Positions 25,608-35,729 of a stretch of 64,000 nucleotides of DNA are shown here, piece by piece. The stretch's first letter is position 1. Each line of letters opens with the position of its first letter. Source of the stretch: Rheinheimera mesophila (GTDB lineage Bacteria > Pseudomonadota > Gammaproteobacteria > Enterobacterales > Alteromonadaceae); contig NZ_LAVS01000001.1 in NCBI RefSeq assembly GCF_000986865.1, positions 124,001 to 188,000 of the forward strand, given 5' to 3'. A program made the position numbers and the translations under genes. Below the pieces are notes generated by a model. The model was given only the letters and a program-made list of their open reading frames with translations. It was not told the origin of the DNA and did not search any database.

Positions 25608-27182
25608 TTATAAATCAGCAAAATAGCGTTCGAGATACTGATCAAAACTCAGATCATCCGCCTGCTCAATCTTTTGTTGTTCAGCTAAAGACTGCTCAGC
25701 CATTTTTTCAAATTCAGCCTCGCTATACATCTGATAGTCGGTTGCTGCGAGTTGTTGCCTGTATTGCTCCGCCAACGACAAGGCATAATAAGGGCTGTCC
25801 TGTTGCTGGGCAATTAAACGGCTGAGTAATTTGCCTGAATAGGTCTGGCTCGGGTCCAGTAAGCCTAAATAAAACTCTTTTATTACCGCTTTATAGCAAT
25901 CACCGCCATAGGCCGTATCCATCCAGTCTGCAATCGGCATCAGATCGGCAAACAACTGTTCTGCCCAGTCCAGCATTAAACGCGGCTGACCATTGTCATC
26001 TAGCTCCAGATTTTGTCTGCGACCTTCAGTCACTACCTTACGCAAATTCTGCTCTGTTACTGCCTGTTCTTGCGCCGATAAATCCGGGCTTTTCTCCAGT
26101 AAGCAGTAGATTAAAAACAAATCGAGAAAACGCATTTGTTCGGCATTAATACCTACAGCACTGAATGGATTCACATCCAGAGCCCGCACTTCAATGTACT
26201 CCACACCACGGCGTTTCAGGGCACAGGTGGGGCGCTCACCGCTTTGGGTGGTGCGTTTAGGCCGGATGGTCGAATAAAATTCGTTTTCGATTTGCAGAAT
26301 ATTGCTGTTAAGTTGCTGGTACTTGCCATCCACTTTGACACCGATAGAAGCGTATTCGGCAGAGGGTGTTGAAATGGCCTGACGCAAGCCTTTGATATAA
26401 TCCGGTAAATTGTTGTAACTGATATTTAAGCTGGATTGAGCACTGTTGGTGTAACCCAAATCACTCATCCGAAGCGACGTGGCATAAGGTAAATACAAAG
26501 AGCCTTTACCTAAAGTCTGGAACTTATATTTGGGCTCGCGGCCTTGTAAAAACGAGCTACACATAGCCGGAGAGGCACCAAACAAATACACCACCAACCA
26601 GACATATCTTTTGTAGTTACGAATTAAGTGAAGGTACTGAGCAGAAATAAAGTCCTGCAAAGACCCGGTATCTCCCAACAATTGCTGATAGTGCTGCCAG
26701 AACGCTTCCGGAATAGAAAAATTAAAATGCACACCACTGATAGCCTGCATCATACTGCCATATCGGTTTTTCAATCCCTGGCGGTAGACTGTTTTCATGG
26801 TGCCGACATTAGAGCTACCGTACTGCGCCAGCCGGATTTCATCCTGATGGCTGATATAACAAGGCATAGACCCAGCCCAGAGCCGCTCTTCACCTATGTG
26901 GGATAACGCAAACTTATGAATATCGGTCAGTTGCTTTAAAGTGACTTCAATATCTGTCTGAGCCGGAGTGATAAACTCAAGAAGAGACTCAGAAAAATCT
27001 GTGGTAATTAAAGGATGAGTTAAGGCCGACCCCAGGGCTTTGGCATGATCGGTTTGTGCCAATTGACCGTCAGGTTTAATCCGCAATGTCTCCCGTTCAA
27101 TACCCCGTCTGATCCCTTTAATAGCATGTTGAAATGACGTGGTGCCAAGTGCAGCCAGACGTTGTTCGAGGAAATGACTCAA
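25608..27182 (-). CDS. gshA: Glutamate-cysteine ligase (type 1)
   Basis: First step of glutathione synthesis: ATP-dependent joining of glutamate and cysteine. The 524-residue protein has the proteobacterial type-1 blocks GIERETLRI, ITTDFSESLLEFITP, MPCYI, GVHFNFSIPE and YIEVRALDVNPF. The length equals that of E. coli GshA (518) within a few residues. The start is a TTG at 27182 with AAGGG six bases upstream, a strong ribosome site. The rare start codon may keep expression low. It stands alone with its own terminator. Confidence 0.97.
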   Translation of the reverse strand: MSHFLEQRLAALGTTSFQHAIKGIRRGIERETLRIKPDGQLAQTDHAKALGSALTHPLITTDFSESLLEFITPAQTDIEVTLKQLTDIHKFALSHIGEERLWAGSMPCYISHQDEIRLAQYGSSNVGTMKTVYRQGLKNRYGSMMQAISGVHFNFSIPEAFWQHYQQLLGDTGSLQDFISAQYLHLIRNYKRYVWLVVYLFGASPAMCSSFLQGREPKYKFQTLGKGSLYLPYATSLRMSDLGYTNSAQSSLNISYNNLPDYIKGLRQAISTPSAEYASIGVKVDGKYQQLNSNILQIENEFYSTIRPKRTTQSGERPTCALKRRGVEYIEVRALDVNPFSAVGINAEQMRFLDLFLIYCLLEKSPDLSAQEQAVTEQNLRKVVTEGRRQNLELDDNGQPRLMLDWAEQLFADLMPIADWMDTAYGGDCYKAVIKEFYLGLLDPSQTYSGKLLSRLIAQQQDSPYYALSLAEQYRQQLAATDYQMYSEAEFEKMAEQSLAEQQKIEQADDLSFDQYLERYFADL

Positions 27183-27291
27183 GCTGATCCCTTATTTTGA
27201 TAAAAAAGCAGAGCTTAAAATGGGGCGACTCCGAATAAAAAACAAGAGTCCCAGCAGATTAAGTTTCTCTGACACAAAAGATGCTGTTATT

Positions 27292-27747
27292 TTACTCTTC
27301 TTCAGACGAGGCACCAGAGGCTAATCTGCTTTTACGTGCCGCCTGCAACACAACTACCCGCATGATATCTTTCCACGATACGATACCTATCGCCAGATCA
27401 TCCTGATCCGTTACCGCCAGACAACCAATATTGTGTTTAAGCAACAAAGCTGCCGCTTTCACCACAGGGTAATCTTGCGGCACAGCAATCACAGGACTGG
27501 TCATCACATGCTTAATTTTTCGACTGGTGACAAAAACGTCTAAGGTTTTTTCTGAGGCGGCATCCATCACAGGAGCCAGAGCTTTGAAATAATCCTTCAC
27601 TGACACTATACCTACCAAACGTCGGCTCGCATCAATAACAGGCACATGCTGAAATTTTGACTGATTAAAAATGTCTTTTAAGACAGATAAACTCATATCC
27701 GGGTCAACCGTAGTCAACTTTCTGGTCATAATGGCAGATACTTGCAT
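27292..27747 (-). CDS. CBS-domain pair protein
   Basis: 151 residues, essentially two CBS domains: MQVSAIMTRKLTTV... HVPVIDASRRLVGIVSVKDYFKAL and HVMTSPVIAVPQDYPVVKAAALLLKHNIGCLAVTD. CBS pairs bind adenine nucleotides and modulate partner proteins. The ATG at 27747 has CAGGAG five bases upstream; a frame running to 27897 lacks support. Divergent from the chemoreceptor gene. The true partner is unknown. Confidence 0.88.
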   Translation of the reverse strand: MQVSAIMTRKLTTVDPDMSLSVLKDIFNQSKFQHVPVIDASRRLVGIVSVKDYFKALAPVMDAASEKTLDVFVTSRKIKHVMTSPVIAVPQDYPVVKAAALLLKHNIGCLAVTDQDDLAIGIVSWKDIMRVVVLQAARKSRLASGASSEEE

Positions 27748-27840
27748 AATGCTCCTGAGCTCGCTTATCTGACAGATCTTTGAAATAATGCCACCGCGTT
27801 GCTCCAGATTAACTGAATGATAAATAAAAAGGAAATACAG

Positions 27841-29388
27841 ATGAACCGCCGCAACCAGCACATTGTTGACCAGGAAGTTCAATACGATGCAGGACAAGAA
27901 TTAGTCTCCACTACAGACACACGTGGTGTGATTACCTATGCCAACCCGGCATTCTGTCAGGTCGCAGGTTACACCGAAGATGAACTAGTGGGGAAAAACC
28001 ATAATCTGGTACGTCACCCTGACATGCCTGCTGCCGCTTTTGCTGATCTGTGGAGTCACTTAAAGCAAGGACAATCCTGGCGCGGCATGGTGAAAAATCG
28101 TTGCAAAGATGGGCGCTATTATTGGGTTGATGCCTTTGTCACGCCAATTTATCAGCAGCAACAACTGGTGGGGTACCAGTCTGTACGTGTCAAAGCCAGT
28201 CCAGAGCTTATTCAAAGAGCAGACCGTTGTTATCAGGCGATTAATGCAGGTAAAGCAGTCAGCCAGTGGAGAGGCAATAGCCAGTTACGCCGCCTGATTG
28301 CACTGTGTAGCAGCTTAGCCTTGATCATCGCAGGCGCATTACTGTTTTCCCATGCCTTATGGTTTGCATTGCTTATTCCGGCTATTTTCTTCGCCCTGAT
28401 GTATGACGAATTAGTGGATATTCCGGCCCAGTTACAGCAGATGCGTCAGGATTTTGATTCCGTCTCCCGTTATGTCTACAGCGGTAAAACTGCGTTTTCA
28501 GTGGCGGACTTCCGGCATCAACTGCATCAGGCCCGCTTACGCACTGTGTTGGGTCGCACCAAAGACAGCACCAATAAACTCACCAGTATTGCTGACACAC
28601 TCGAGGAAGCCGTGCATTTAACAGAGCGCGGTATTCATCAACAAAGTCAGCAACTGACCTCTATTGCCACCGCCACTCAACAGCTAAGCAGCACAGTGCA
28701 GGATATTGCACAGCGTACAGGGGAAACCAATCAGAAAGTCGGTGAAGCGCAACAAATTTGCCACCAGGCTGAACAAGTGATGCAGTTAACCGCCACTACA
28801 GTGAGAAAACTGGCGGTAGAAGTGCAAGGTGCGGCTAATACTGCAGATAACCTGGCCGTTGAAGCTGAACGTATCGGCGCTGTCATGACAGAAATTCAGG
28901 GCATAGCGGATCAAACCAACTTGTTAGCGTTAAATGCCGCTATTGAAGCAGCTCGGGCTGGCGAACATGGCCGCGGCTTTGCAGTTGTGGCAGATGAAGT
29001 GAGGGCATTGTCGTCCAGAACTCACAGAGCCACAGAACAAATCCAGCGCTCTATTGGTGAAATTCAGCAAACCTTACTGAGCTGGGGCAAGACCATGACA
29101 CAAAGTCGTGAACAAGTAGACGAATGTGTGACGCAATCTACTCATAGCACCCAACAGTTGTCGCAAATTGTCGCTATGGTCAATACCATTGATCACTTAT
29201 CATCGCAAATAGCCACAGCGGCCACTCAGCAAGGCCAGGTGGCCAGTGAAGTGGCCAGCAATGTCCAGAATATCCAGCATATAGCCGATGAAAATTTAAA
29301 TAATATGCAACTGGTGGCAGACAATAACAAACGCCTTCATCAGCAAGCCGCGGAGATCGCCAACCTTACCCGGACTTTTGCTTCCTGA
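27841..29388 (+). CDS. Methyl-accepting chemotaxis protein with N-terminal PAS domain (Aer-like)
   Basis: About 515 residues. A PAS domain at about 15-115 ([16 protein letters not shown], then [15 protein letters not shown]) precedes two adjacent membrane segments near 155-190 with almost no periplasmic loop, as in the Aer class. The signalling domain contains the hairpin tip [34 protein letters not shown]. Such receptors respond to internal redox or energy state and signal to CheA/CheW. ATG 27841 has AAGGA upstream and is preferred to 27817. No other chemotaxis gene is present here. Confidence 0.93.
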   Translation: MNRRNQHIVDQEVQYDAGQELVSTTDTRGVITYANPAFCQVAGYTEDELVGKNHNLVRHPDMPAAAFADLWSHLKQGQSWRGMVKNRCKDGRYYWVDAFVTPIYQQQQLVGYQSVRVKASPELIQRADRCYQAINAGKAVSQWRGNSQLRRLIALCSSLALIIAGALLFSHALWFALLIPAIFFALMYDELVDIPAQLQQMRQDFDSVSRYVYSGKTAFSVADFRHQLHQARLRTVLGRTKDSTNKLTSIADTLEEAVHLTERGIHQQSQQLTSIATATQQLSSTVQDIAQRTGETNQKVGEAQQICHQAEQVMQLTATTVRKLAVEVQGAANTADNLAVEAERIGAVMTEIQGIADQTNLLALNAAIEAARAGEHGRGFAVVADEVRALSSRTHRATEQIQRSIGEIQQTLLSWGKTMTQSREQVDECVTQSTHSTQQLSQIVAMVNTIDHLSSQIATAATQQGQVASEVASNVQNIQHIADENLNNMQLVADNNKRLHQQAAEIANLTRTFAS

Positions 29389-29398
29389 AGTAAATTTA

Positions 29399-29431
29399 AA
29401 TACCAGCAGAACACTGCTGGTATTGTCTTAC
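29399..29431 (+). terminator. Terminator of the chemoreceptor gene
   Basis: TACCAGCAG/CTGCTGGTA flanks a four-base loop, extended by AT pairs and followed by TTGTCTT. Confidence 0.7.
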
Positions 29432-29445
29432 CTCACACTGCGCAG

Positions 29446-29475
29446 AAATAAAAATGCCGGCACTAGGCCGGCATT
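29446..29475 (-). terminator. Terminator of the outer membrane protein gene
   Basis: On the minus strand AATGCCGGC/GCCGGCATT is followed by TTTTATTTC, about 21 bp after the stop. Confidence 0.8.
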
Positions 29476-29496
29476 CTGCGCTTTGTACAGCACGGA

Positions 29497-30039
29497 TTAG
29501 AAGCTGTACTTGATACCTAAACCAAAAGCGTTAACGTCATTTTCCAGACCATCTTCTTTTACTTTTGGCAGAACGCTGGCTTCCAGAGTAACAGCAAACT
29601 TATCAGTGAAGTTGTACACGCCGGCTACACCGTAAGTTAAACCAGTTTCGCTGATATCTTCACCTGCCGCAGAAGTACGGGCATAGTAGCTGCTTGATGC
29701 AACACCAGCATGGGTGACTAAGCTGAAGCCGCCATAGATTGGCGCTGTCAGAGTACCAACTAAAGCAACGTTGTTCTCTAATTTAACGCTGATCAGTGTG
29801 TCATCTTCATCACGGAATGAGTCAGCGCGGCTACCGATTTGACCACGAACTTCTACACCGAACATATCATTGATTTGGTAGCCAAAAGAACCACCTAAAG
29901 TGTCGAAGTTACCAGATTGAGTTTCGTATACGTTTTGCAGAGAAACTTTACCGTACTGAACACCAAAGTAGTAACCTTCGGCTGCCTGGGCAACAGAAGC
30001 AACGGACAGAGCCGCGATTAACAAAGATTTCTTCAACAT
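29497..30039 (-). CDS. Outer membrane beta-barrel protein
   Basis: 180 residues: an N-terminal signal peptide (MLKKSLLIAALSVASVAQA) and a mature part made of alternating amphipathic strands beginning EGYYFGVQYGKV and ending GLGIKYSF, whose terminal Phe is the usual BAM recognition signal. It resembles the OMP_b-brl family of eight-stranded barrels. ATG 30039 has AAGGAG upstream. Ligand or role is unknown. The 218-bp upstream gap to clpB has nothing recognised except a weak clpB terminator. Confidence 0.82.
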   Translation of the reverse strand: MLKKSLLIAALSVASVAQAAEGYYFGVQYGKVSLQNVYETQSGNFDTLGGSFGYQINDMFGVEVRGQIGSRADSFRDEDDTLISVKLENNVALVGTLTAPIYGGFSLVTHAGVASSSYYARTSAAGEDISETGLTYGVAGVYNFTDKFAVTLEASVLPKVKEDGLENDVNAFGLGIKYSF

Positions 30040-30202
30040 GTTAACTCCTTGTAAATATGGATATAATTTCACAGTCGCATGCTATCCGATACAGCTTATT
30101 TTGCAAGCAAAATTTTACGCTAATTTGTAACAAACACTACATAGATAGGCGTTACGGCCTGGACCGTACTTTCTAATAGTGCTCATCAATCTTGTAAAAT
30201 CA

Positions 30203-30234
30203 AGCTTTTAACGATTTTAAAACCGAGAAAAGCT
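30203..30234 (-). terminator. Possible clpB terminator
   Basis: On the minus strand AGCTTTT/AAAAGCT encloses an 18-base loop, followed by TGATTTT. The stem is short and AT-rich. Confidence 0.35.
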
Positions 30235-30257
30235 GAATTTATTCTACTGTACAGAGA

Positions 30258-32837
30258 TTAAAGCTTGTCACCGATCAAGAATCTGCCTTCAGTTGCATCT
30301 ACAGTGACCACTGAGTTTGGCTTCACCTGTCCTTTTAGCAGCGTTTGCGCCAATGGGTTTTCAATATGTTGCTGAATAGCCCGTTTTAATGGCCGCGCTC
30401 CAAATACAGCGTCAAAGCCTGCTGCAGCCAGCAAATCTAAAGCCGCATCCGTCACCGTCAGACCAAACCCCTTGTCCTGCAACCGTGAACGCAGACGTTG
30501 CAACTGGATTGAAGCGATATGGCGGATCTGTGTATTGTCCAGCGGGTGGAATACCACGGTTTCATCCAGACGGTTCAGAAACTCTGGTCTGAAATGTTTA
30601 CTCAGCACTTCCATCAGCATGTCTTTCATTTGCTGATAGTTCTGATGTTGGTAATGCTCCTGGATCAGATCCGAGCCCAGGTTCGACGTCATAATGATCA
30701 CGGTATTTTTAAAATCTACAGTACGACCTTGTCCGTCGGTCAAACGGCCATCGTCCAGTACTTGTAGCAGAATGTTAAACACATCCGGATGGGCTTTTTC
30801 TACTTCATCCAACAAGACCACTGAATAAGGTTTACGCCTTACAGCTTCAGTTAAATAGCCCCCTTCCTCATAACCGACATATCCCGGCGGAGCGCCGACT
30901 AAACGCGAGACGGCATGTTTTTCCATAAACTCTGACATATCGATACGAACCAGTGCCTCTTCGGTATCAAACAGGAACTGCGCCAAAGCTTTAGTCAGCT
31001 CGGTTTTCCCCACACCAGTAGGCCCTAAAAACAGGAATGAACCTATAGGCTTGTTCGGATCGGCCAAACCGGCACGGGAGCGGCGAATAGAGTTGGAGAC
31101 AGCTTCTAAGGCTTCGGTTTGCCCCACTACACGTTTTTGCAACTCCTGCTCCATCCGCAGCAGTTTATCGCGCTCGCCTTCCAGCATTTTACTAACCGGA
31201 ATGCCGGTCGCCTTCGACAATACATCGGCAATTTCTTGATCCGTCACTTTATTGCGAAGTAAGGTCATTTCGTGCATTTCAACTTGTGAAGCTAAATCCA
31301 GTCGCTTTTCCAACGCCGGGATCCGTTCATACTTTAGCTGCGACATGCGGTTTAAATCACCGGCACGCCGTGCTACTTCCATATCCAGCCGGGCTTGTTC
31401 CAGATCGGCTTTGATATTTTGTGTGCCTTGCAGCGCGGCTTTTTCCGAGGTCCAAACTTCGTCTAGCTCGTTGTATTTTAAATCCAGTTCACGAATTTGT
31501 TCCTGGATCATGTCCCGACGTTTTTTAGTCGCCTCGTCTGTTTCTTTGGCCAACGCATTATCCTCCAGCTTCAGTTGAATAATGCGCCGCTCTAATCTGT
31601 CCAGCTCTTCGGGCTTAGAATCCATCTGCATCCGAATACTAGATGCTGCTTCGTCGATTAAATCTATGGCTTTATCCGGCAGTTGTCGGTCACTGACATA
31701 ACGGTGTGACAAGGTCGCGGCCGCCACTATAGCCGGGTCGGTAATTTCTACCGCATGGTGCAGCTCGTAGCGTTCTTTCAAGCCACGTAAAATGGCGATG
31801 GTATCTTCCACCGAAGGCTCATCCACTACCACTTTCTGGAATCGCCGCTCCAATGCTGCGTCTTTTTCTATGTATTTGCGGTATTCATCCAAGGTGGTGG
31901 CACCCAAACAATGCAGCTCTCCACGCGCTAACGCAGGTTTGAGCATATTGCCGGCGTCCATAGCACCATCGGCTTTACCAGCGCCAACCATGGTATGAAT
32001 TTCGTCAATAAACAAAATGACCCGGCCTTCTTCTTTGGCCAGCTCATTCAGTACGGCTTTTAACCGCTCTTCAAATTCACCACGATATTTAGCACCCGCC
32101 AATAAAGAGCCCATATCCAGAGACAATACGCGTTTGTCTTTTAAACCTTCCGGTACTTCTTTATTGATAATACGCAGCGCCAGACCTTCGACTATGGCGG
32201 TTTTACCTACACCAGGTTCACCAATCAGCACAGGGTTATTTTTAGTGCGGCGCTGCAGCACCTGAATACAACGGCGGATTTCTTCATCCCGGCCTATCAC
32301 AGGGTCTAACTTACCGGCTTCAGCCCGTGCCGTTAAATCTACCGTATATTTGCTTAATGCCTGACGGCTGTCTTCCGCGTTTGGATCATCCACATTTTGG
32401 CCACCACGGATTTGCTCAATGGTTTTTTCTACCAGAGCTTTATCCACCCCCAGCAAACGCAACAAATGGCCTAGTTCAGATTTATCTTCACAGGCAGCCA
32501 GCACAAACAACTCGCTGGAAATATATTGGTCTTTCCGCTTTTGTGCGTATTTATCACATAAATTCAATAGATTAATAGTGGCTGTAGAGAGCTGCACATT
32601 GGCATCTACCCCATCGACTTTGGGTAAACGCTCTAAGGCTTGGGATAATTTGGAACGCAATTCATTGGCGTTGACACCCATTTTGCTGAACAGATCTTTG
32701 GTGGAGCCACCTTCCTGATTCAGCAAAGCAAACATCAAATGGATAGGTTCAATAAACTGATGGTCACGGCCTAAAGCCATAGACTGAGCTTCGGCTATGG
32801 CCAACTGGAATTTACTGGTGAATCTGTCGAGTCTCAT
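30258..32837 (-). CDS. clpB: ATP-dependent disaggregase ClpB
   Basis: Hsp100 chaperone that, with DnaK, dissolves protein aggregates. About 859 residues: an N-domain (about 1-145), NBD1 with [14 protein letters not shown] and [10 protein letters not shown], the long coiled-coil middle domain, and NBD2 with [15 protein letters not shown]. The C-terminal domain ends AQTLLKGQV-like. ATG 32837 gives the normal start [14 protein letters not shown] sigma-32 type promoter lies 41-69 bp upstream. It is third in the rluD-pgeF-clpB order seen in E. coli. Confidence 0.98.
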   Translation of the reverse strand: MRLDRFTSKFQLAIAEAQSMALGRDHQFIEPIHLMFALLNQEGGSTKDLFSKMGVNANELRSKLSQALERLPKVDGVDANVQLSTATINLLNLCDKYAQKRKDQYISSELFVLAACEDKSELGHLLRLLGVDKALVEKTIEQIRGGQNVDDPNAEDSRQALSKYTVDLTARAEAGKLDPVIGRDEEIRRCIQVLQRRTKNNPVLIGEPGVGKTAIVEGLALRIINKEVPEGLKDKRVLSLDMGSLLAGAKYRGEFEERLKAVLNELAKEEGRVILFIDEIHTMVGAGKADGAMDAGNMLKPALARGELHCLGATTLDEYRKYIEKDAALERRFQKVVVDEPSVEDTIAILRGLKERYELHHAVEITDPAIVAAATLSHRYVSDRQLPDKAIDLIDEAASSIRMQMDSKPEELDRLERRIIQLKLEDNALAKETDEATKKRRDMIQEQIRELDLKYNELDEVWTSEKAALQGTQNIKADLEQARLDMEVARRAGDLNRMSQLKYERIPALEKRLDLASQVEMHEMTLLRNKVTDQEIADVLSKATGIPVSKMLEGERDKLLRMEQELQKRVVGQTEALEAVSNSIRRSRAGLADPNKPIGSFLFLGPTGVGKTELTKALAQFLFDTEEALVRIDMSEFMEKHAVSRLVGAPPGYVGYEEGGYLTEAVRRKPYSVVLLDEVEKAHPDVFNILLQVLDDGRLTDGQGRTVDFKNTVIIMTSNLGSDLIQEHYQHQNYQQMKDMLMEVLSKHFRPEFLNRLDETVVFHPLDNTQIRHIASIQLQRLRSRLQDKGFGLTVTDAALDLLAAAGFDAVFGARPLKRAIQQHIENPLAQTLLKGQVKPNSVVTVDATEGRFLIGDKL

Positions 32838-32877
32838 ACTATCTATCTCCCCACACCTCAAACTGCTGTTGACATTA

Positions 32878-32906
32878 AGATGGGGGAGCGGAGGTTAATT
32901 ATCAAG
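32878..32906 (-). promoter_or_regulatory. Heat-shock (sigma-32) promoter of clpB
   Basis: On the minus strand CTTGATA and CCCCATCT are 14 bp apart. This matches the sigma-32 consensus CTTGAAA-N13-15-CCCCATNT at 14 of 15 fixed positions (the sixth base of the -35 is T). It lies in the short gap between pgeF and clpB, so clpB has its own heat-inducible start. Confidence 0.9.
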
Positions 32907-32934
32907 CGATAAAACGTCAAAAATTTGACTTGTA

Positions 32935-33669
32935 TCAATCAATCCAGATACAGCTTGCCATCCGGCCTGTTTGACCATCACGACGGTAGGAATAAAAACG
33001 TTGAGGGTCTGTGTAAGTACAAAAGCCGCCACCATAAATCTGGCTGACACCGGAAGCCCTCAAACGTAAACGAGCCAGTTGATACAAATCAGCCAGCCAT
33101 TTGCCGCTTTTGCCCGGCACAGATATAAAAGCAGCATCAGCTTTAGCGTCTTTTGCAATAAAAGCCTGGCGTACTTCATCACCAACTTCAAAAGCTGTGG
33201 GGCCAATAGCAGGGCCTAACCAGGCCATGACTGTCATTGGATCAGAAAACTGTGCCAGGCTGTGTTCCAGCACTCCATCCACCAGACCACGCCAGCCAGC
33301 ATGCGCAGCAGCGACCTGAGTGCCAGCAGCATCACAAAACAACACCGGCAGACAATCCGCGGTTAACACCACAGAGACCAGACCTTTGGTTTTGGTAGTA
33401 CTGGCATCGGCAGTGACAGGACCCGCTGAAAAATCAGTCTGCTCCAGTACCACACACTCTGTACCATGCACCTGGTTCAGCCAGAAAGGCTCAGCAGGCA
33501 TAGCGGCCTGCTGTATAAAAAGCTGACGATTCTGCGCCACGGCCTGTGCTGAATCACTGACATGACTGCCCAGATTCAAACCGGTATAAGGGGCTAAAGA
33601 GACCCCGCCCTCCCTGGTGCTGATGGCAGTTTTGACATGAAATGGTGCAGGCCAGTCAGCTTTCAGCAT
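32935..33669 (-). CDS. pgeF: Peptidoglycan editing factor PgeF (YfiH family)
   Basis: The 244-residue protein of the multicopper-oxidase-like/YfiH family has the zinc/metal motif LTADCLPVLFCDAAGTQVAAAHAGWRG and HGTECVV and ends with GGGFCTYTDPQRFYSYRRDG. In E. coli the enzyme removes wrongly incorporated L-Ser from peptidoglycan precursors. Older names are laccase or polyphenol oxidase. Its ATG overlaps the rluD stop by one base, indicating coupling. Confidence 0.95.
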   Translation of the reverse strand: MLKADWPAPFHVKTAISTREGGVSLAPYTGLNLGSHVSDSAQAVAQNRQLFIQQAAMPAEPFWLNQVHGTECVVLEQTDFSAGPVTADASTTKTKGLVSVVLTADCLPVLFCDAAGTQVAAAHAGWRGLVDGVLEHSLAQFSDPMTVMAWLGPAIGPTAFEVGDEVRQAFIAKDAKADAAFISVPGKSGKWLADLYQLARLRLRASGVSQIYGGGFCTYTDPQRFYSYRRDGQTGRMASCIWID

Positions 33670-34643
33670 CAGGCAAAGTCCAGACCATGAATTTCTGTGT
33701 CTTCACGTAAAGCCAGCGTCAACTGCACCATATCGTCCGGAATCGGAGCGTGCCATTCCAGAATTTCACTGGTAATAGGGTGGGCTAAACGCAACATAGC
33801 GGCATGCAGGGCCTGGCGTTTAAAGCCACGTAACACAGTTAACAAAGCTTCATCAGCTTTACGCGGTGGACGTGGACGTCCGGCGTAGACAGGATCCCCC
33901 ACCAACGGATAGTTGATATAGGTCATATGCACACGGATTTGGTGAGTACGGCCTGTTTCCAGACGCAAACGCAAACGGGTATGAGCGCGGAATTTTTCCA
34001 TCACCCGGTAGTGTGTGACTGCAGGACGACCTGAACTGGTCACCGCCATATGCGTGCGTTTGGTCGGGTGACGGCCAATAGGCTCATCCACTGTCCCGCC
34101 CGCTGTCATAGTGCCGTGACAAATCGCTTCGTATTCACGGGTAATTTCCCGCTCCTGCATGGCTTCGACTAAGTGAGTCTGGGCAGGAATAGTTTTGGCA
34201 ATCACCATTAAACCTGTGGTGTCTTTGTCCAGACGATGCACTATACCGGCACGAGGCACCTCAGCGATCGAAGGACAATGGTGCAGTAAAGCATTTAACA
34301 AGGTACCGTCGGCATTACCCGCACCTGGGTGCACCACTAAACCTGCAGGTTTATTGATCACCATAATATGCTCGTCCTCGTAGACTATATTCAGCTCTAT
34401 AGGCTCAGCTTCAAAGCGTTCATCGTCCGGTAACTCGGCCTGGATCAGCACAGACTCCCCACCCAGTAACTTTTCTCTGGGGGTGTTACAGAGCTGGCCA
34501 TTGATTTGAACCCAATCGGCTAAGATCCACTCTTTTATTCTGGAGCGCGAATAGTCCGGGAACATTTCCGCCAATACCTGATCTAAGCGCTTACCAAAAA
34601 GATGGTCAGGTACAATTTCTGCAAGTTTTATCTGTTTTGTCAT
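33669..34643 (-). CDS. rluD: 23S rRNA pseudouridine(1911/1915/1917) synthase
   Basis: Modifies three uridines in helix 69 of 23S rRNA. The 324 residues comprise an S4-like RNA-binding domain (about 14-75), then the catalytic domain with IVHRLDKDTTGLMVIAKT (catalytic Asp in RLD), VTHYRV and RTHQIRVHM. Length and motifs match RluD rather than RluC. It heads the rluD-pgeF operon and is divergent from bamD, the same as in E. coli. Confidence 0.96.
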   Translation of the reverse strand: MTKQIKLAEIVPDHLFGKRLDQVLAEMFPDYSRSRIKEWILADWVQINGQLCNTPREKLLGGESVLIQAELPDDERFEAEPIELNIVYEDEHIMVINKPAGLVVHPGAGNADGTLLNALLHHCPSIAEVPRAGIVHRLDKDTTGLMVIAKTIPAQTHLVEAMQEREITREYEAICHGTMTAGGTVDEPIGRHPTKRTHMAVTSSGRPAVTHYRVMEKFRAHTRLRLRLETGRTHQIRVHMTYINYPLVGDPVYAGRPRPPRKADEALLTVLRGFKRQALHAAMLRLAHPITSEILEWHAPIPDDMVQLTLALREDTEIHGLDFA

Positions 34644-34769
34644 GTCGGAACCAGTTATCCTGTGTGCATACCCGAACTGTCTGAGTTAGAATCGGGCCAT
34701 AAAAGGTTATTTTAACGGTTTTACTCCAGACTAAATAGCCAATAGGTTTAAGTAGTAGCGGATTTTTAA

Positions 34770-35522
34770 ATGAAAGTGAATTTTTTAGCCATAATCGCCC
34801 TCGCTTTAACACTAACCGCCTGTGCGGGGAACAAAAATGCAGAGGAAGAGCTGGTCAATACCAACCAATCAGCTCAGCAAATGTATGAAGAAGCCAAAAA
34901 TGTACTGGATTCGGGTCTGTACAACAGAGCTATTGAACTGCTCAAGGCGATGGAAGGCCGTTATCCATTTGGTCCTTTATCCCGTCAGGTACAGCTTGAC
35001 CTGATTTATGCCTATTATCAAAGTGGTGACACCACTCAGGCGTTAGCCAGTATTGACCGTTTTATCCGCTTAAACCCAAACCATCCGGATCTGGACTATG
35101 CCTACTACATGCGTGGTCTGAGCAATATTAAAGTCGATGAAAATTCGTTTCAGGAGTTTGTCGGTATAGACAGAGCCGATCGCGATATGTCGAGTACCAA
35201 ACAAGGTTTTGAGGATTTCAAAATACTGGTCAGCACTTATCCGAACAGTAAATATGCCAACGACGCCAGAAAGCGTATGTTTGCCATCAAAGAAAAGCTG
35301 GTCCGCTACGAATTGCTGGTTGCTGATTATTATGTTCGTCGTGGAGCTCATTTAGCCGCAGCCAACCGTTGCAAATACATTGTCGAGTATTACCGTGATT
35401 CACCTCAGGTCGAACAAGCCCTGAAGATCATGGTCGACAGCTATGACAAACTTGGTTTGGTGAAATTACGTGACGATGCCAAAGCGGTACTGTTGCTGAA
35501 CTTCCCTAACGCTCTGAATTAA
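34770..35522 (+). CDS. bamD: Outer membrane assembly lipoprotein BamD
   Basis: Essential lipoprotein of the BAM complex that inserts beta-barrel proteins in the outer membrane. The 250 residues start with a signal peptide and the lipobox LTACAG (Cys18), followed by five TPR-like helical repeats (for example YNRAIELLKAMEGRYPFGPLSRQ and TTQALASIDRFIRLNPNHPDLDYAYYMRG). Length is near E. coli BamD (245). An ERIC-like repeat begins at the stop codon. Confidence 0.97.
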   Translation: MKVNFLAIIALALTLTACAGNKNAEEELVNTNQSAQQMYEEAKNVLDSGLYNRAIELLKAMEGRYPFGPLSRQVQLDLIYAYYQSGDTTQALASIDRFIRLNPNHPDLDYAYYMRGLSNIKVDENSFQEFVGIDRADRDMSSTKQGFEDFKILVSTYPNSKYANDARKRMFAIKEKLVRYELLVADYYVRRGAHLAAANRCKYIVEYYRDSPQVEQALKIMVDSYDKLGLVKLRDDAKAVLLLNFPNALN

Positions 35523-35665
35523 TATCCCCGTCGTCATTGAAGCTGCAGCTTTGTTGACTGCGTCTGATTTTAGGGAAAGAGTATCGCCCCGGTCACATAG
35601 TTCATTATGCTGCTGGGGTCTTACTCACTTGTCGCCTCGCTGCAACATCAATTACTTAGGGGATA
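35523..35665. repeat. ERIC-like intergenic repeat, copy 2
   Basis: Starts immediately after the bamD stop. It shares TTGAAGC-GCAGCTT-GTTGACTGCG, the CGCCCCGGTCACATAGT core and CTTGTCGCCTCGCTGCAA with copy 1 at 2261-2385 and with recalled ERIC. It is about 18 bp longer, the extra bases lying between the left part and the core. Confidence 0.7.
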
Positions 35666-35677
35666 AGGACAGACATA

Positions 35678-35703
35678 AAAAAACGGCTTTTAGGCCGTTT
35701 TTT
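35678..35703. terminator. Bidirectional terminator between bamD and radA
   Basis: AAAAAACGGC/GCCGTTTTTT with a TTTTAG loop gives runs of T on both strands, so it can end both convergent transcripts. Confidence 0.88.
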
Positions 35704-35729
35704 ATTTCAGCTTATGCGTCACTTTGCGT

